DNA of 64,000 bases from Aureobasidium sp. EXF-3400 (Eukaryota > Ascomycota > Dothideomycetes > Dothideales > Saccotheciaceae). The translations under genes were made by a program, and so were the position numbers. The first letter of the stretch is position 1. Each line of letters starts with the position of its first letter. The stretch lies in NCBI GenBank assembly GCA_024195585.1, contig SWBL01000051.1:124001-188000 (forward strand), in the 5' to 3' direction. The notes under the pieces are model-generated. The model saw nothing but the letters and a program-made list of their open reading frames with translations. It ran no database searches and was not told where the DNA came from. Of this stretch, positions 1 to 11,721 are shown in pieces.

Positions 1-290
1 TTGAGGTCGCGGAACTCCTTGACAGAGAACAGGGGGTTGTTTGGGTCTTGTTGGAGATCGTTCAGCTTGACATTGACGTCGAACTCGGGCTCAAGCAATG
101 CCGAGCCCATCTGGAACTCTGAGGCGCCATCTGTCTGATCTGAAGGAGCAGCTTGTTCGGGTGCTGTGGCAGGAGCAGGCTGCTGTGGCTGGGTCTGGTT
201 GTCCATTTCTTCGCTCTCCTCAGCCCAGTCGAGCTTCTTCTCGGTGGGGAAAGTCATGCGGTCGCCGAGGGATTTTGATGCGTCGGCCAT
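1..290 (-). CDS. DBP5: DEAD-box RNA helicase Dbp5, N-terminal part (runs off the left edge)
   Basis: The reverse strand opens with ATG at 290-288 and reads without a stop to base 1, giving about 96 residues. They start MADASKSLGDRMTFPTEKK, pass through an acidic and Q/P-rich stretch, and reach EPEFDVNVKLNDLQQDPNNP followed by LFSVKEFRDL. That last block is the conserved entry to the helicase core of Dbp5/DDX19, the ATPase that strips proteins from mRNA at the cytoplasmic face of the nuclear pore. The helicase motifs themselves lie outside the window. The gene is divergent from BZZ1, with about 570 bases between the two start codons. Naming rests on the pre-core block only, so it is good but not proven by catalytic motifs. 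Confidence 0.82.
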   Translation of the reverse strand, partial: MADASKSLGDRMTFPTEKKLDWAEESEEMDNQTQPQQPAPATAPEQAAPSDQTDGASEFQMGSALLEPEFDVNVKLNDLQQDPNNPLFSVKEFRDL

Positions 291-861
291 GGTTGTGATG
301 AATGAGAGAAAAATAAGCACACGCGCGTTGTGATGAAGTGAGAAGGTGCGAAGGAAGGATGGAATGTTCTTTGGTCTAAAGGCGCAAACCGCAGCTTCAC
401 TTTGGTGTCGGCGCAACAAATCTTGAGTGACGTTTGGCCCTGCCCAAACATCTACTAGGCCGGATCAGGTAAGATGCTTATGGGTTATCCCCGTTCCTCT
501 TCTATCACAATATGTGCAGTCGCTTGTAGCCTTCTGGAACACTTTGTCGACACAGCCTAGCTACATTGCTACAAGTTCCTTTCACCAAACGGTGCCTCTG
601 TGTGAGTTGAAGGGGTCAATGGCTTGCTCGAGCAGACAATGCCGGGCCGGTAGGCATGCGACTTCAGCCGGCGACGGGAGGGCTGGACCGATAGTAATAC
701 CCCGCCTTGGCAATCAGGCACTCTCGGCCTTGGGCTCCCATCTGATTGCCCTGCCTGCGTGTCTTCTTCGAAAAGGCTACTTGCATTGTTTGTGTGTAGA
801 AAGCCGCCCTGGCCGGCTCTACTTCTCGTCTCAACCTGCCTGTACATCTTGTCAATCCTGC
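291..861. promoter_or_regulatory. Divergent intergenic region between DBP5 and BZZ1
   Basis: These 571 bases separate two start codons that point away from each other, so both promoters must lie here. No recognised element was pinned down. Open frames on both strands overlap here but show no domain and compete with each other, so they are read as chance. Confidence 0.6.
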
Positions 862-3234
862 ATGGCCGAGATAGACATCGCGCCGCAGTTCGGCGCCGAG
901 TTGAAGGTTGGTCGGTTGCCGATCCGTTGGATCGTGTTGAACTAACAACGGACTGACATGGTTGTATAGGATGGCTTCAAACCTGTGAATGCTTGGGTCC
1001 TGGGCGGCATCACATGGCTCGACGATATCCAGGGCTTCTACCGTGAACGAAGTGCCATTGAAAAGGAGTACAGCCAGAAACTCAGTGCCCTCGCCAAAAA
1101 GTACTTTGACAAGAAGATCCGTAAACAGAGCAGTCTAAGCGTAGGCGACACTCCGACCGTCACTCCTGGCTCTCTAGAGAGGTACAATCAATTCCCTACT
1201 TGATCCGACAGCCCTTGTGCTGACCGACACTCCGTCCAGTGCTTCTATGACCACATGGGCTACTCAACTCACCACCCTCGAGAACCGCGCTGCCGAACAC
1301 GACCGCTTCGCTACTCAATTGATATCTCACCTCGCCGATCCCATCAAGAACCTGTCTACCCGCTGCGAAGACTTGCGTAAACACCATGCCGATTATGCCG
1401 CCAAACTCGAGAAAGAGCGTGACAACACATATGCTGATCTGCGCAAGACAAAGACAAAGTACGACAGCGTCTGCCAGGATGTCGAAAAGAGCAGAAAGAA
1501 GATCGACAGTAGTTTCGATCATGGCAAGACCAAGGCACAGGCTGCCTACGTACAGATCCAGGCAGATATGCGCAACACCAAGAATACCTACTTGATTGCC
1601 ATCAACGTCACCAACAAGCAGAAAGAGCGATACTATCACGAATATATTCCCGATTTGCTGGACTCGTTACAGGACCTGTCTGAGACACGTGTAGCCAAGT
1701 TGAACACTTTGTGGCTACAGGCAGCGACCATCGAGACTCAGACCCTTTCGCGATCCACCCAGCTACTGGAAAACCTCTCAGTTGAGATTCCACGTAACAA
1801 CCCCGTTCTTGATTCCATGATGTTTGTTCGCCATAACGCTTCAAGTTGGCAAGACCCTGCCGATTTCACTTTTGAGCCTTCACCAGTATGGCTAGACGAC
1901 GATGTCATGGCCTCGGACGATTCCAGCAAGACTTTCCTTCGCAACATCATGATGAGAAGCAAGGGACAGCTGAACGAGCTGCGCAAAGAGTGCGACGCTA
2001 AGCGTCGTGAGGTCGAGGGCGCAAAGAGAGTACGTCAAGCCATTAGAGATGGCACAGACAAGCGTGATGAGGTCGAAGTTGTGCGGGCACAATTCAACCT
2101 GCAAGAGTCGCTACATGAGTCTGAGAGGAAGAAGGTGACGTGCGAAGTCGAGGTCAGCACCATTGCAACTGCTGTTGGTGATCTGAGCATTGGTGCTCAG
2201 AACCACGCATTCAAGTCCCAAACCTTCAAGTTGCCCACAAACTGTGATCTTTGTGGCGACCGCTTATGGGGACTCTCGGCAAAGGGCTTTGACTGCGAAG
2301 ACTGCGGGTTCATCTGCCACAGCAAATGTCAGATGAAGGTACCAGCGAATTGCCCTGGTCCATTGGACAAGGAGCAAAAGAAAAAGATCAAGGTCGAGAG
2401 ACAGGCCGCAGCCTCAGCATCCACGCCTCCAGCAGCCAATGCAGCAGCACAAGGCTCGTCTGACTCGGTCAACGACATGCCGCGCCTCAACCGCACCGAC
2501 ACTATGGGTAGCATGAACACACTCTCATCTGGCTATGCTGCAAGTGCCAACCGCAGCGTGTCTGCAACAAACGTTCGACCGCCTTCAAATTCGAATGATA
2601 GCGCCAGCGACTTGGGACGGTCAAACACAGCTAAGCGTCGCATTCTGGCACCACCGCCGGATAACTATGCGGGCAGCAACGGCGATTCGGCAGACGGCCA
2701 ACCTCGCGGCAAGATGATGTATCCTTACCAGGCCAGTGGCGATGGTGAAGTCACCGTCGATGAGGGTGCCGAGGTCACGGTTGTCGAACCAGATGGTAAG
2801 CCATTTGCTCTTGTCTTTCTATCTCTTGAATGCTAACGATGTATACAGACGGCGTGGGCTGGATGAAAGTCCGCACATCTTCTGGGGAAGGTCTTGTCCC
2901 AGCGTCTTATGTCGAGATGTTGCCCTCATCACCTGCCAAATCCCAGCCTGGCCATCGCGCATCTATAACCAGTCTAGCCACTTCAATCGCCTCGTCTGCC
3001 CCATCGACCAAGAAGAAGGGCCCAGCTGTGGCTCCTAAGCGTGGTGCTAAGAAGCTGAAATATGTCGAAGCATTGTACACGTACGAAGCTAGCGGCGAAG
3101 GCGAAACTAGTATGAGCGAGGGGGAGAGGCTGGTCCTGGTTACACCAGACTCAGGCGATGGATGGTGTGAGGTTGAAAGAGCAGGTGGTCAAGGCAAAGG
3201 CCTTGTACCTGCTGGTTGGGTCAAGGAGGTCTAG
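862..3234 (+). CDS. BZZ1: Bzz1-type F-BAR / C1 / double SH3 protein
   Basis: Four exons, 862-906, 970-1181, 1240-2795 and 2849-3234, give 732 residues. Introns are 63, 58 and 53 bases; the first has a weak GTTGGT donor but a good CTAAC branch point. The start is MAEIDIAPQFGAELK, the family's usual opening. An F-BAR domain fills roughly residues 5-270. A C1 zinc-binding domain begins near His408 (CDLCGDRLWGL, then CEDCGFICHSKC). A Ser/Asn-rich linker follows, then two SH3 domains at about 578-632 and 676-732. Bzz1 proteins bind membrane at cortical actin patches and activate Las17/WASP-driven Arp2/3 actin assembly in endocytosis. Domain order and length match the family. The third intron falls inside the first SH3 domain. 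Confidence 0.93.
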
Positions 3235-4027
3235 TCGACCGAGTGTCCCAGTCTTGTAGTTGTTTGCAGTTTGAGAGAACGATGAGGCATGTGCATTTTT
3301 GTAGATGGAGTTGTATATCAAGGGGAAGCGGGTTTCATTGTTATCATTGGGAGTAAAAGAGCTTGTTGACTGCTGTGGAACTTAGAATGCCTCGCGGCTT
3401 CTCATACTCGCTAACCGCGTCGGATATGTCTATAGCGAATTGGAGAGAAAAAGCGGAGCATGCATGTTTGAGATAAGCAGCCGCTTGCATATCCTCATCG
3501 TCTCCTTGGGCCAGTATTGCTTGCCTCGGACGCTGCGGGGTTGCTCAAGCGGAGACCAACGAGACCGATCACGACGACGCGCCCCGGTCGACCCTCCCTG
3601 AAGAACACCTCGTCCTTATCTTCGAACACCCCATATTGACATTGACATCAACGAAACCCGCCTTGTAAAGGCGCAAAGCAATGCAACAATTTGAGTTGAC
3701 CCAGGAGCAAGAGCAATATTCCTGGTATCGATTTGTGACCTAATTCGAGCTGCGTACGTTGATTTTGATCGTCTCGACACTGTGTACCCCAGCTTGTCCG
3801 CGTGGTCCACCGCCAATTGCTTTGAGCAGCGTCTATTGCTTCCATCAAGTACTTCCTCTTATGAGCAGAGCTTCCGGGTTGTACAGGATATTTCAACGTC
3901 CGGCAGTCGAGACCAGAAGCTTCTAAGTTAATCACGACATTCGGATCATCACCGCCTAGGCCCAATCACGCCATCTGGGTAGATTCTTGAACCATACCCA
4001 GCCGCCAAAATAAACGGTGAGCCAGTC
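3235..4027. other. Intergenic region between BZZ1 and the DUF202 gene
   Basis: This holds the BZZ1 3' flank and the promoter of the DUF202 gene. Short reverse-strand frames near 3616-3965 have no recognisable domain. Nothing else supportable is seen. Confidence 0.5.
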
Positions 4028-5623
4028 ATGCCTCTACCGTGTTCACCTGCATCCACGTCCGAGAAGGGAGACAGCTCTAGGTCAGCAACGGATTACGAGT
4101 CTGAAAGTGATCTCATCACACCGACGCCGGGTCCTACTAACCCGTCCTTGCGTACCCATGCCAACTTATCAACACCTGTGCCGCCTTTCTCTTCTTGGTC
4201 GAGCAATCGTGACCATCGCTTCTATGACTTTACCAGCGAAAGCGAAATTGAGCGGCCGAAGAGAGGTGTTTATCACAGTACTACCGCTAGCGAATTCGAG
4301 GAGGACACATCCAAACACTCTCAAGTAGAGCCTCACTCCTCCGAACCCTCGACTTCGAAGCCACCGGAGACCCAGGGAAACCTTACCAAAGCCGCTCCGC
4401 CTACTACCGACAAGCAGGATACTGGTGATCACCTGAAGACTGAAGGTCACCCATCAGAACCATATGTAAAGCCTACAGAACCAGAAAAGCCGAAAAAGAA
4501 AAGCCCTCGATCAAGTCCCAGACCCAGTCCAGGTCGTCGCTCAAGATCGAGTCCAAAGACAAGCCCTCGCCAGAGTCCAGAGCGCAGTACAAAACCAGGC
4601 CCAAAGAACATATCAAGACAGGCTTCCTCGAACTCATTGAAGCCAGGCAGAGGTTCACCATCGCTTGAACCTCGTCGTAGTGTTACCTTTTGCTCCACTG
4701 TCTCCACACGACCAGAAGGTTCTGACAGGGCTTCATCTTTCATGTCAAGACGCAACAACGCCAGTACCGACCGAGCACGCGAGGAAGCAGAAAGCAGTGC
4801 GGACGAGAACACGGCAATTATCAGGCGCAGAACAGGTGTTGGCACGTATGGGAGTACAGATCCAGAGCACACTGTCACCGCAGGATATGACGGCGCAGCA
4901 GAAGAAGGGCTGGATCGAGAATTGAGCCCGGTCGAGCGCAGGAGAAAAAGTGGTACCTCTTCGAGAGCTGCAAGTACTCGCGGAGGCAGAGATTCGAGAC
5001 AAGGCAGTGTTGGCACTGGTCAAGAGTCTGAAGACGAGGCAGATAGGGAACACTATTGGAGACAGCTTGTTGAAAAGTACGGCAGTGTCGAGCTGGAGAA
5101 CAAGGGTAGTGTTGCACGCGACCATCTTGCATTAGGTATGTCACGACAATCCGGTAGCACTCAGAAACTCGCGACTGATGACAACTGCAGAGCGCACATT
5201 TCTGGCATGGTTGCGTACATCGCTCTCGTTTGCGTCAATTGGCATCGCCATAACGCAACTCTTCAGACTCAACACATCGATCGCAAATGAAGACAACTCG
5301 AAGGCAACGACTGCGGTCAACAACATTGACAGGGAAAAGCTGCGACAACTAGGCAAGCCCTTGGGAGTGACTTTCCTCGGAGTGTGTAAGTTGTCAATAC
5401 TAGCCTCATCTCTAGTATACCAATGACTAATCTGTGTCACACAGCAATTCTAATCCTTCTCCTTGGATTTCACAGATACTTTGAGAGCCAGCACTATGTG
5501 ATTCGAGGCAAATTTCCAGCTTCAAGAGGAAGTATTATGGTGGTGTCGTTTGTGGCAGGAGCGCTGATTGTGGCGAGTTTGGTTGTTGTTATTTCTGTCG
5601 CTCCTTCTGCTTTTGAGACGTGA
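4028..5623 (+). CDS. DUF202-domain multipass membrane protein with long disordered N-terminus
   Basis: Exons 4028-5135, 5191-5385 and 5445-5623 give 493 residues; introns are 55 and 59 bases. Residues 1 to about 350 are low complexity, rich in Ser, Pro, Arg, Glu and Thr, with clustered SPRS/SPGR-like steps around 160-195. The DUF202 domain begins at about residue 365 with DHLALERTFLAWLRTSLSF and contains three hydrophobic segments: around the first splice site, at LGVTFLGVSILILLLGF, and at MVVSFVAGALIVASLVVV. DUF202 proteins are small three-helix membrane proteins; the domain is related to the membrane part of vacuolar transporter chaperone subunits. No catalytic SPX or VTC polyphosphate domain is present, so a VTC role is not claimed. 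The clustered Ser/Pro sites suggest phosphorylation of the cytosolic tail (inference). Confidence 0.85.
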
Positions 5624-6037
5624 GTGGAAGCGTTATCTCAGAATTATACTACCATCGGATGGTGTAGATTCATGTTGAAGGTTAGATAGATTGTGATAGA
5701 CTGTTTGACGAGGTTGCGGCTGCCACGTGAGATAGTGTCAAGATATAGCGTTGAAATGGTGTTGTCGCAGGTGAAACGGCGGGCATGGAAGAAGCTTCTG
5801 GCTCATGTTTTGCGTCGGGAGTGATGGGCGTCATCTGCCCGGTCCAAACGCCGAGGCGACTGGAGCGTGTACAGTCTCGTCTTGGTCTTGCCTTCGCCGC
5901 CGACATAACCATCTTCCATCATCGCTATCTGCATACACGACACGTTCGCATACATTCCTCTCTTTTCCCACGCAGCAATTCCTCCAGCTGTCCCGCCTTG
6001 ATTGCCGACTGAGTCTGCCACATCTCTAGGCGCAATC
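5624..6037. other. Intergenic region upstream of YME1
   Basis: About 414 bases between tandem genes, holding the DUF202 gene's 3' end and the YME1 promoter. The stretch before the YME1 ATG is pyrimidine-rich. No other gene is supported. Confidence 0.5.
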
Positions 6038-8382
6038 ATGGCCTCTCGCGGCGTCCAGGTAACAAGGCAACCACATGGCCACTCCTCATACACCCACTGA
6101 CCACATGTCCACAGATTGCCTTGTGGCCATCTGCCTCGTCCGCGCTCAAGCAACTGTCACGGCGGTCTGCCTCATCGTCCACTTCCTCTCTAGTCGCTAG
6201 TGGTAAGACAGCAGTCATTCGTCATAGCCATCCAATCCCTCGATTCATCACGCTGACCTCTGCAGCGCTGCGTACCCAACAATACTCGTCGTTTGCCTCA
6301 TACCGTCCTTCATTTGCAGCAATTTCCCGCACGCCACTCTCGCATGTCCAGTCCATCTCCCATCAAAGCCGCTCCGCCAGCAGCGTTTCGCATAACTTGC
6401 TTGCCAGTCTCGAAAAGACAGCCAACAACAATCCCCAAAGCGCTACTGCCCAAAACGCCTTCTACTCTGCTCTGCTCCGCGCCGGTCACCATGATATTCT
6501 AGTTGAGCGCTATGATTCTGGTCGTTACGCTACAAGTCCCTCTGTCGATGCACTCTACTCTCGTGCCATAGAAAAAGTCGGTCAATCAGAATCGGGTGGC
6601 TCCCACTCGGACGAAACTGCCCAGGCTGCCGGCCAGGCTGTGGCTGCTACTGGTCGCGGTGGTAACATCTCCGTCTCCCGTAAAGGCAGCGGTGCTAAGA
6701 AAGAACCCCTTTACGTTGTTGTTGACGAGTCACTGGGCGCCACTATCTTCAAATGGGTCAAATTCTTGATGGTCTTCGGTGTTACCTGCTACCTCTCTCT
6801 GGTTCTTCTTACGCTCTTTATCGATGCAACCGGCGTCATTAAGAAGGTTGGCGGAGCCCAAGACGCCCAGGCCAAGCCAGAAATGCAAAAGACTCGCTTC
6901 TCCGACGTTCACGGCTGCGACGAGGCAAAAGAAGAACTCCAGGAACTCGTTGAATTCCTCAAGGCTCCCGATAAGTTCTCGACTCTTGGTGGAAAGCTGC
7001 CCAAAGGTGTTCTTCTGACTGGCCCTCCCGGTACTGGTAAAACTCTCCTTGCCCGCGCTGTTGCTGGCGAGGCTGGTGTTCCCTTCTTCTATATGTCTGG
7101 TTCTGAATTCGACGAGGTTTACGTTGGTGTTGGTGCAAAGCGCGTTCGCGATCTGTTCACCCAAGCCCGTGGAAAATCGCCTGCTATCATCTTCATTGAC
7201 GAACTTGATGCTATTGGCAGCAAGCGTCACGAACGTGATGCCGCATACGCAAAGCAAACTCTGAACCAGCTTCTTACTGAGCTCGACGGTTTCGACCAAG
7301 ATACTGGCGTCATTATCATTGGTGCCACTAACTTCCCTCAATCGCTCGACAAGGCTTTGACCAGACCCGGACGTTTCGACCGCAATGTTGTTGTTGGCTT
7401 GCCCGACGTTCGTGGCCGCATCAGCATTCTCAAGCATCATCTCAAAAGCATTCGTGTAGATGGCGAGGTTGACGCTTCCGTTCTTGCTCGTGGTACTCCT
7501 GGCTTCAGTGGTGCCGAACTCGAAAACATTGTCAACCAGGCTGCCGTTCGCGCATCCAAGAACAAGGCTAAGCGTGTGACTATGGACGACCTGACTTGGG
7601 CCAAGGACAAGGTTCTCATGGGTGCCGAACGTCGTTCTGCTGTCATTCAACAAAAGGACAAGGTTATGACTGCATACCATGAAGGTGGTCACGCTCTTGT
7701 AGCCATGCTCACAAAGGAAACAACCCCTCTTTACAAGGCTACCATCATGCCTCGTGGTCACGCTCTTGGTCTCACTCAAATGCTTCCCGAACTTGACAAG
7801 GTGTCAGAAACCAGAGCAGAAATGATGGCGCAAATTGACGTCTGCATGGGCGGCAAGGTTGCTGAGGAACTAATCTACGGACCTGATCAAGTTACCACTG
7901 GTGCATCTTCTGATATTCAGAGTGCCACTCGGATCGCCCATATGATGGTGACACAAGCTGGCATGTCCGAAAAGCTCGGCAACGTGGACCTTAACAGCGA
8001 CTACGCTCGTCTTTCATCCGAAACGAAGCAACTCATTGAAAGCGAAGTCCGCAGACTCGTAGAAGAAGGTCGTGCACGCGCCACAAAACTCCTCAACGAC
8101 AACCGCGAAGGGCTCGAACGTCTAGCAAACGCGCTTGTCAAATACGAGACTTTGAGCAAGGAAGAGATGGAAGCAGCAGTGCGAGGAGAGGAACTGTCGC
8201 CGAAGAAGCCAATGGCGGATCCAGATGTTCCTGTTAAGAATGTTCCTGAGTTTCCTCTCCCTCCCACTTTCGGTGTGCCGCCTTCAATAGGTGGCAGCAG
8301 TGGTCCAGGCGGTGTTCCCAACCCTCGACCTGCTCCTGGTGGTAATGAAGATGGACCTTCTCCTTATCCCACTGGTCCTTAG
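6038..8382 (+). CDS. YME1: Mitochondrial i-AAA protease Yme1 (ATP-dependent zinc metalloprotease)
   Basis: A 21-base first exon (6038-6058, MASRGVQ) is joined across a 56-base intron to 6115-8382, giving 762 residues. Starting inside exon 2 would need a TTG codon, so the short first exon is preferred. Residues 1 to about 110 are Ser/Arg-rich with few acidic residues, as in a mitochondrial presequence. One membrane span ([20 protein letters not shown]) precedes the AAA core. Walker A GPPGTGKT is at 310-317, Walker [12 protein letters not shown] around 365-375, the second region of homology with RPGRFDR follows, and the zinc site is HEGGH at 529-533. Yme1 degrades and refolds inner-membrane proteins from the intermembrane-space side. 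The last 50 or so residues are a Pro/Gly-rich extension. Confidence 0.95.
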
Positions 8383-9159
8383 GAGCTAGACCCTTAGTGG
8401 GCATCTACTAGCTCATGAGTCGTTGGATCTGCATCGGCGCACGACAGGTACCTCTCCCTTTATGGCCACTTATACCTTGAAATCAGGGGGTGGCGGAGAT
8501 TCTCTGACTTGTCATCTGTCGGGCCTCTATCGTTCACGGGCGCTTTTCGTCACAGTTTACGTTCTAGGATCACGGCTCTCTCTCTCTCGTGTGTATGACG
8601 ACGAGTCTGCTCCGCATGTGTTGCAGGAGGAGCGGGAAGAGCAGCGAAGGAAATGAGCACCCTCCCATAGCGTGCAAGAAGTTTCCTGAACAAGAGCTCT
8701 TTTTCCTTGGGGATGTGTATTATTAGCATAAGATTATGATGCATATTTAGGATTCTTTGATTTGTTTAGACGAACAAAACAAGAGAAAAAATTGAACTAT
8801 TCTTCTCACAAACAGATTTGCCTTTTGCTTTTCCACATCTCGCCAATGTTCACAATGTATTAAGTAACGATGCGAAAGAAGTCGCAACTCAGGTAACGGT
8901 TGCGACAGTGTCAATCACACCCACGGAAAGGGACACGATACACTCGTCAGTATAAGAGTCTGCTTCTGTCTCTCAAGAACAATCTAGACGACAAGTAGCG
9001 GTAAGTCATGTATTCAAGAACAGGAAGTGAATACGAAGATAACAATGCCTGGAAGGATAGCTCACAGACTGGGCTCACGTTGATCAACGGTCTCTCTCTT
9101 TGCGCTTTGCGCTTTGTACCTGCTCTATCCCTTTCCCCATCTTCTTTGTCATCTCCATC
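8383..9159. other. Convergent intergenic region between YME1 and the TFIP11-like gene
   Basis: Both neighbours end here, so this should hold two 3' UTRs and terminators. A short CT repeat lies near 8577-8588. No gene is supported. Confidence 0.5.
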
Positions 9160-11343
9160 TCACTTCCCCTCCGCACGTTCTAACAACTTGTCATCCAACC
9201 CCAACGGCTCAAACCCATCTTCCCTCTTCTTTTTCTGCACCCAGAGTGTATCACCTTTGAAAAACACAACCACACCGCCTCTACCTGACACACTGGCTGT
9301 GATTCTGAATAACGGTGCTCCAGTCGCGGGATGAGCTTCGCGCAAAGGCAAGAGTGTGAGATCGTGTTCGGTACACCATTCCTCGACAATGTCTTTGAAG
9401 GAGAGGTCTTGCTGTTCGCGAGGTGCAGTGGTGGAAGCAGTGGCAGAAGCAGAGGTGGCAGAAACGATAGGACGAGAAGGTCCAGCAGCAGGAGCTGGCA
9501 ATTCGTTCATATCTCTTCCTTCATCCTGCAAAGTCAAAGCATCGTTGATGGTTTGTAATGCCTTGTCAAACTCTGCTTTGACTTCTGGGACTCTTTGTAA
9601 AGGCTCTGGGATCACGGATTTCCACCATGTGTACCAGGCACCTATTTCTTCAAAGGAAGCTTCTGGGGAGGTAAGCCATTGATGTAGCACAGAGTGCAGT
9701 TTAGGGAAGAATTCTGCAATGAGCAAGCGGCCGAAGATGACGGGTGTGAAGAAAGGTTGCCAAGCGAATACGTGTTCCAGAGGTGAGATATCTTGGTCTG
9801 CTGGGTCGATGTCGAAAGTGCTAGTGAGATGAGACGCCAAGCGAGGAAGTACGTGTCTTAGCATCGTAGCGTCAAAGTCTTTTTGTCCGAATAGTTGTTT
9901 CCAGTGCTCGAGACCAGGTACCAATGTCGAAACATCGCAGGTATCCAACACACGGCGGAACTTCCTTTTGGCATCTACCAGTAGGCCAGTTGTAGATTTT
10001 GGATCTAGGTGGTATGAAGGAAGCAGTGGTAACCAGGGAAACAACCAAGTATGTGGCGCATCATTACTCGAAGATTTATGGTGATGGCGTCGCTTCCTTG
10101 GGTTCCAGGCACTCAGTGCTTCTGATAATTTCGGCACGATTTGTTGGTCCAGCAAGTTTGAGTAGACAAAAGCAGGAAGCAAAGGTCTCCAAGCCGTGAC
10201 CACGGTAATCAGAGAAGAAGGATCATGTACATCCCAGCGCGTGACTGTGGATCGCATTTTTGGCAGCCAAACACCATATATCAGACTTTCGTATGGAGTA
10301 GTGGTTTTTTGTTTGCGGTAGCGTCGTTGCTCAGGCTCGATGTCCGGATTCGAGGTTGCCAATGCAGATGTGGTTTTCTCCAAGCCCAGGATAGGTTTGA
10401 GGTGTGTAAGGTGTTCGACTAGGCGATAAGATGGCGTTTCCAGAGGATCCCAGTCATCCAGATCGGCTTTGAAAAGAGGCGTAATTGTTGCGACAGCCGC
10501 CTCTGACAGATTGTAGCTGTCGATATCGTGACGAAAGTCTTGTTGCAGTTTCCCTAGCTTTTCCATTGCTTGACCCCAATCAATATTCGCGATATTCAAG
10601 GCCTCAACTGCTTCAACCATCTCTTGCATTTTCTTGATATCATCATCGGCTTGGTTGATGTCCATCTGTAGATGACCTTGTTGTTCTTCAACAACGACTT
10701 TTCGCTCTTGCAAACCATGCCATGCTTCGATAAAAGCCTCCAGTTCCAGTCTTTCGCGTTTCGCTATCTTGTCGGCTTCGGTTTCGGCAGGAACGACATT
10801 CGATGTCATGAGCCCAGCAGTGCTGGTAAGCAATTTCGTGGTACCACCCGTCGCATCGACAATACTGCCCAGCATAGCTTTCGGTAATTCCAATCCAGGC
10901 GCCGCAGCACGCACATCCTCGACAGTGCGATACTTTGTCTTCCTCCTGCCACCACCCACACCACCAGCTCTTTCTTCTTTCCTTTTCTCATTCCTCCTTT
11001 TCCTCGCTCTCCGCTCCTCTTCACTAGAATCCTCGTACTCTTCTCCTTTAGCTTCTGCCTTTCGTCTTTGCTCGGCTTTATATTGTTCCGTCTTTTCTTT
11101 TACAGCGCCGACACCTGCACCTTGTGGTCGCAGTTTGACTTCGATGGGGTTGACAATGCCTTCGCCTTGCTTTCCCAATCCTTGCCCTTGCTTGTAGCCC
11201 ATCTTGGCCATCATGCGCTCGGCGAAAGTCATCTTGCCGGATGAGTTGGTGGGAGGTCCATTGGTGTCGTCTAGTTTGGCGCTCTTGCGGCTGTTGTTGT
11301 TGGCGCCGAATTCGCCTTTGCGCTTGAAGCTTGCGCGCTCCAT
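9160..11343 (-). CDS. TFIP11/Ntr1-like G-patch spliceosome disassembly factor
   Basis: A single reverse-strand exon of 727 residues. A G-patch lies at about residues 38-83 (MTFAERMMAKMGYKQGQGLG). It is followed by a charged Lys/Glu/Arg-rich region and then a long helical region of about 400 residues that fits the GCFC domain of this family. The C-terminus SFKDIVEEWCTEHDLTLLPL, then FRITASVSGRGGVVVFF, is the characteristic TFIP11/STIP end block. In yeast and humans these proteins bind the DEAH helicase Prp43/DHX15 through the G-patch and activate it to take apart the intron-lariat spliceosome. The N-terminal tuftelin-interacting segment found before the G-patch in many relatives is short here, so either the protein is naturally short or an upstream exon was missed. 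Confidence 0.9.
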   Translation of the reverse strand: MERASFKRKGEFGANNNSRKSAKLDDTNGPPTNSSGKMTFAERMMAKMGYKQGQGLGKQGEGIVNPIEVKLRPQGAGVGAVKEKTEQYKAEQRRKAEAKGEEYEDSSEEERRARKRRNEKRKEERAGGVGGGRRKTKYRTVEDVRAAAPGLELPKAMLGSIVDATGGTTKLLTSTAGLMTSNVVPAETEADKIAKRERLELEAFIEAWHGLQERKVVVEEQQGHLQMDINQADDDIKKMQEMVEAVEALNIANIDWGQAMEKLGKLQQDFRHDIDSYNLSEAAVATITPLFKADLDDWDPLETPSYRLVEHLTHLKPILGLEKTTSALATSNPDIEPEQRRYRKQKTTTPYESLIYGVWLPKMRSTVTRWDVHDPSSLITVVTAWRPLLPAFVYSNLLDQQIVPKLSEALSAWNPRKRRHHHKSSSNDAPHTWLFPWLPLLPSYHLDPKSTTGLLVDAKRKFRRVLDTCDVSTLVPGLEHWKQLFGQKDFDATMLRHVLPRLASHLTSTFDIDPADQDISPLEHVFAWQPFFTPVIFGRLLIAEFFPKLHSVLHQWLTSPEASFEEIGAWYTWWKSVIPEPLQRVPEVKAEFDKALQTINDALTLQDEGRDMNELPAPAAGPSRPIVSATSASATASTTAPREQQDLSFKDIVEEWCTEHDLTLLPLREAHPATGAPLFRITASVSGRGGVVVFFKGDTLWVQKKKREDGFEPLGLDDKLLERAEGK

Positions 11344-11721
11344 CTTGTCGCTCGTGAGGATCGGCCTTGCCAGGACAGCGCAATTCTGATGGAACGATTG
11401 GCGCTAGGAGGCGACAGTGTAGTAGGTTGACTGGTAAAAGTGTGGTTGGTAGAATTATCATTTGGGAGAGCTCAAGGCTGCCCTGGTGAAGTCATCGTCA
11501 AAGCTCGGATCTTGCCGACCTTCACATGCTATTTCTCGAAGCAATCAACATGCTCTTCTCATATTAACGTTCAAGTCATTGTTGGAAGACGAGAGCAAAG
11601 TGGGAAAATCATTTATCTTTGGTACGGCTAACTTGCCGCTCGCTCAACTCAATAGGGTATCTTCCATAAGAATAAAGTCGGCCTCCTGGACTCGACTATA
11701 CACCATCACAACCTAAACTTC
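11344..11721. other. Spacer between the carboxypeptidase stop and the TFIP11-like start
   Basis: 378 bases holding the TFIP11-like promoter and the carboxypeptidase 3' flank. Overlapping short frames show no domain. Nothing else supportable. Confidence 0.5.

Noticed and set aside
427..945. 172-codon plus-strand frame upstream of BZZ1
   Set aside because: Only its last 15 codons before the splice site (862-906) match Bzz1; the rest has no domain and opposing frames overlap it.
6730..7779. 350-codon open frame antisense to YME1
   Set aside because: A shadow of the codon usage in the conserved AAA core; the sense strand is clearly coding.
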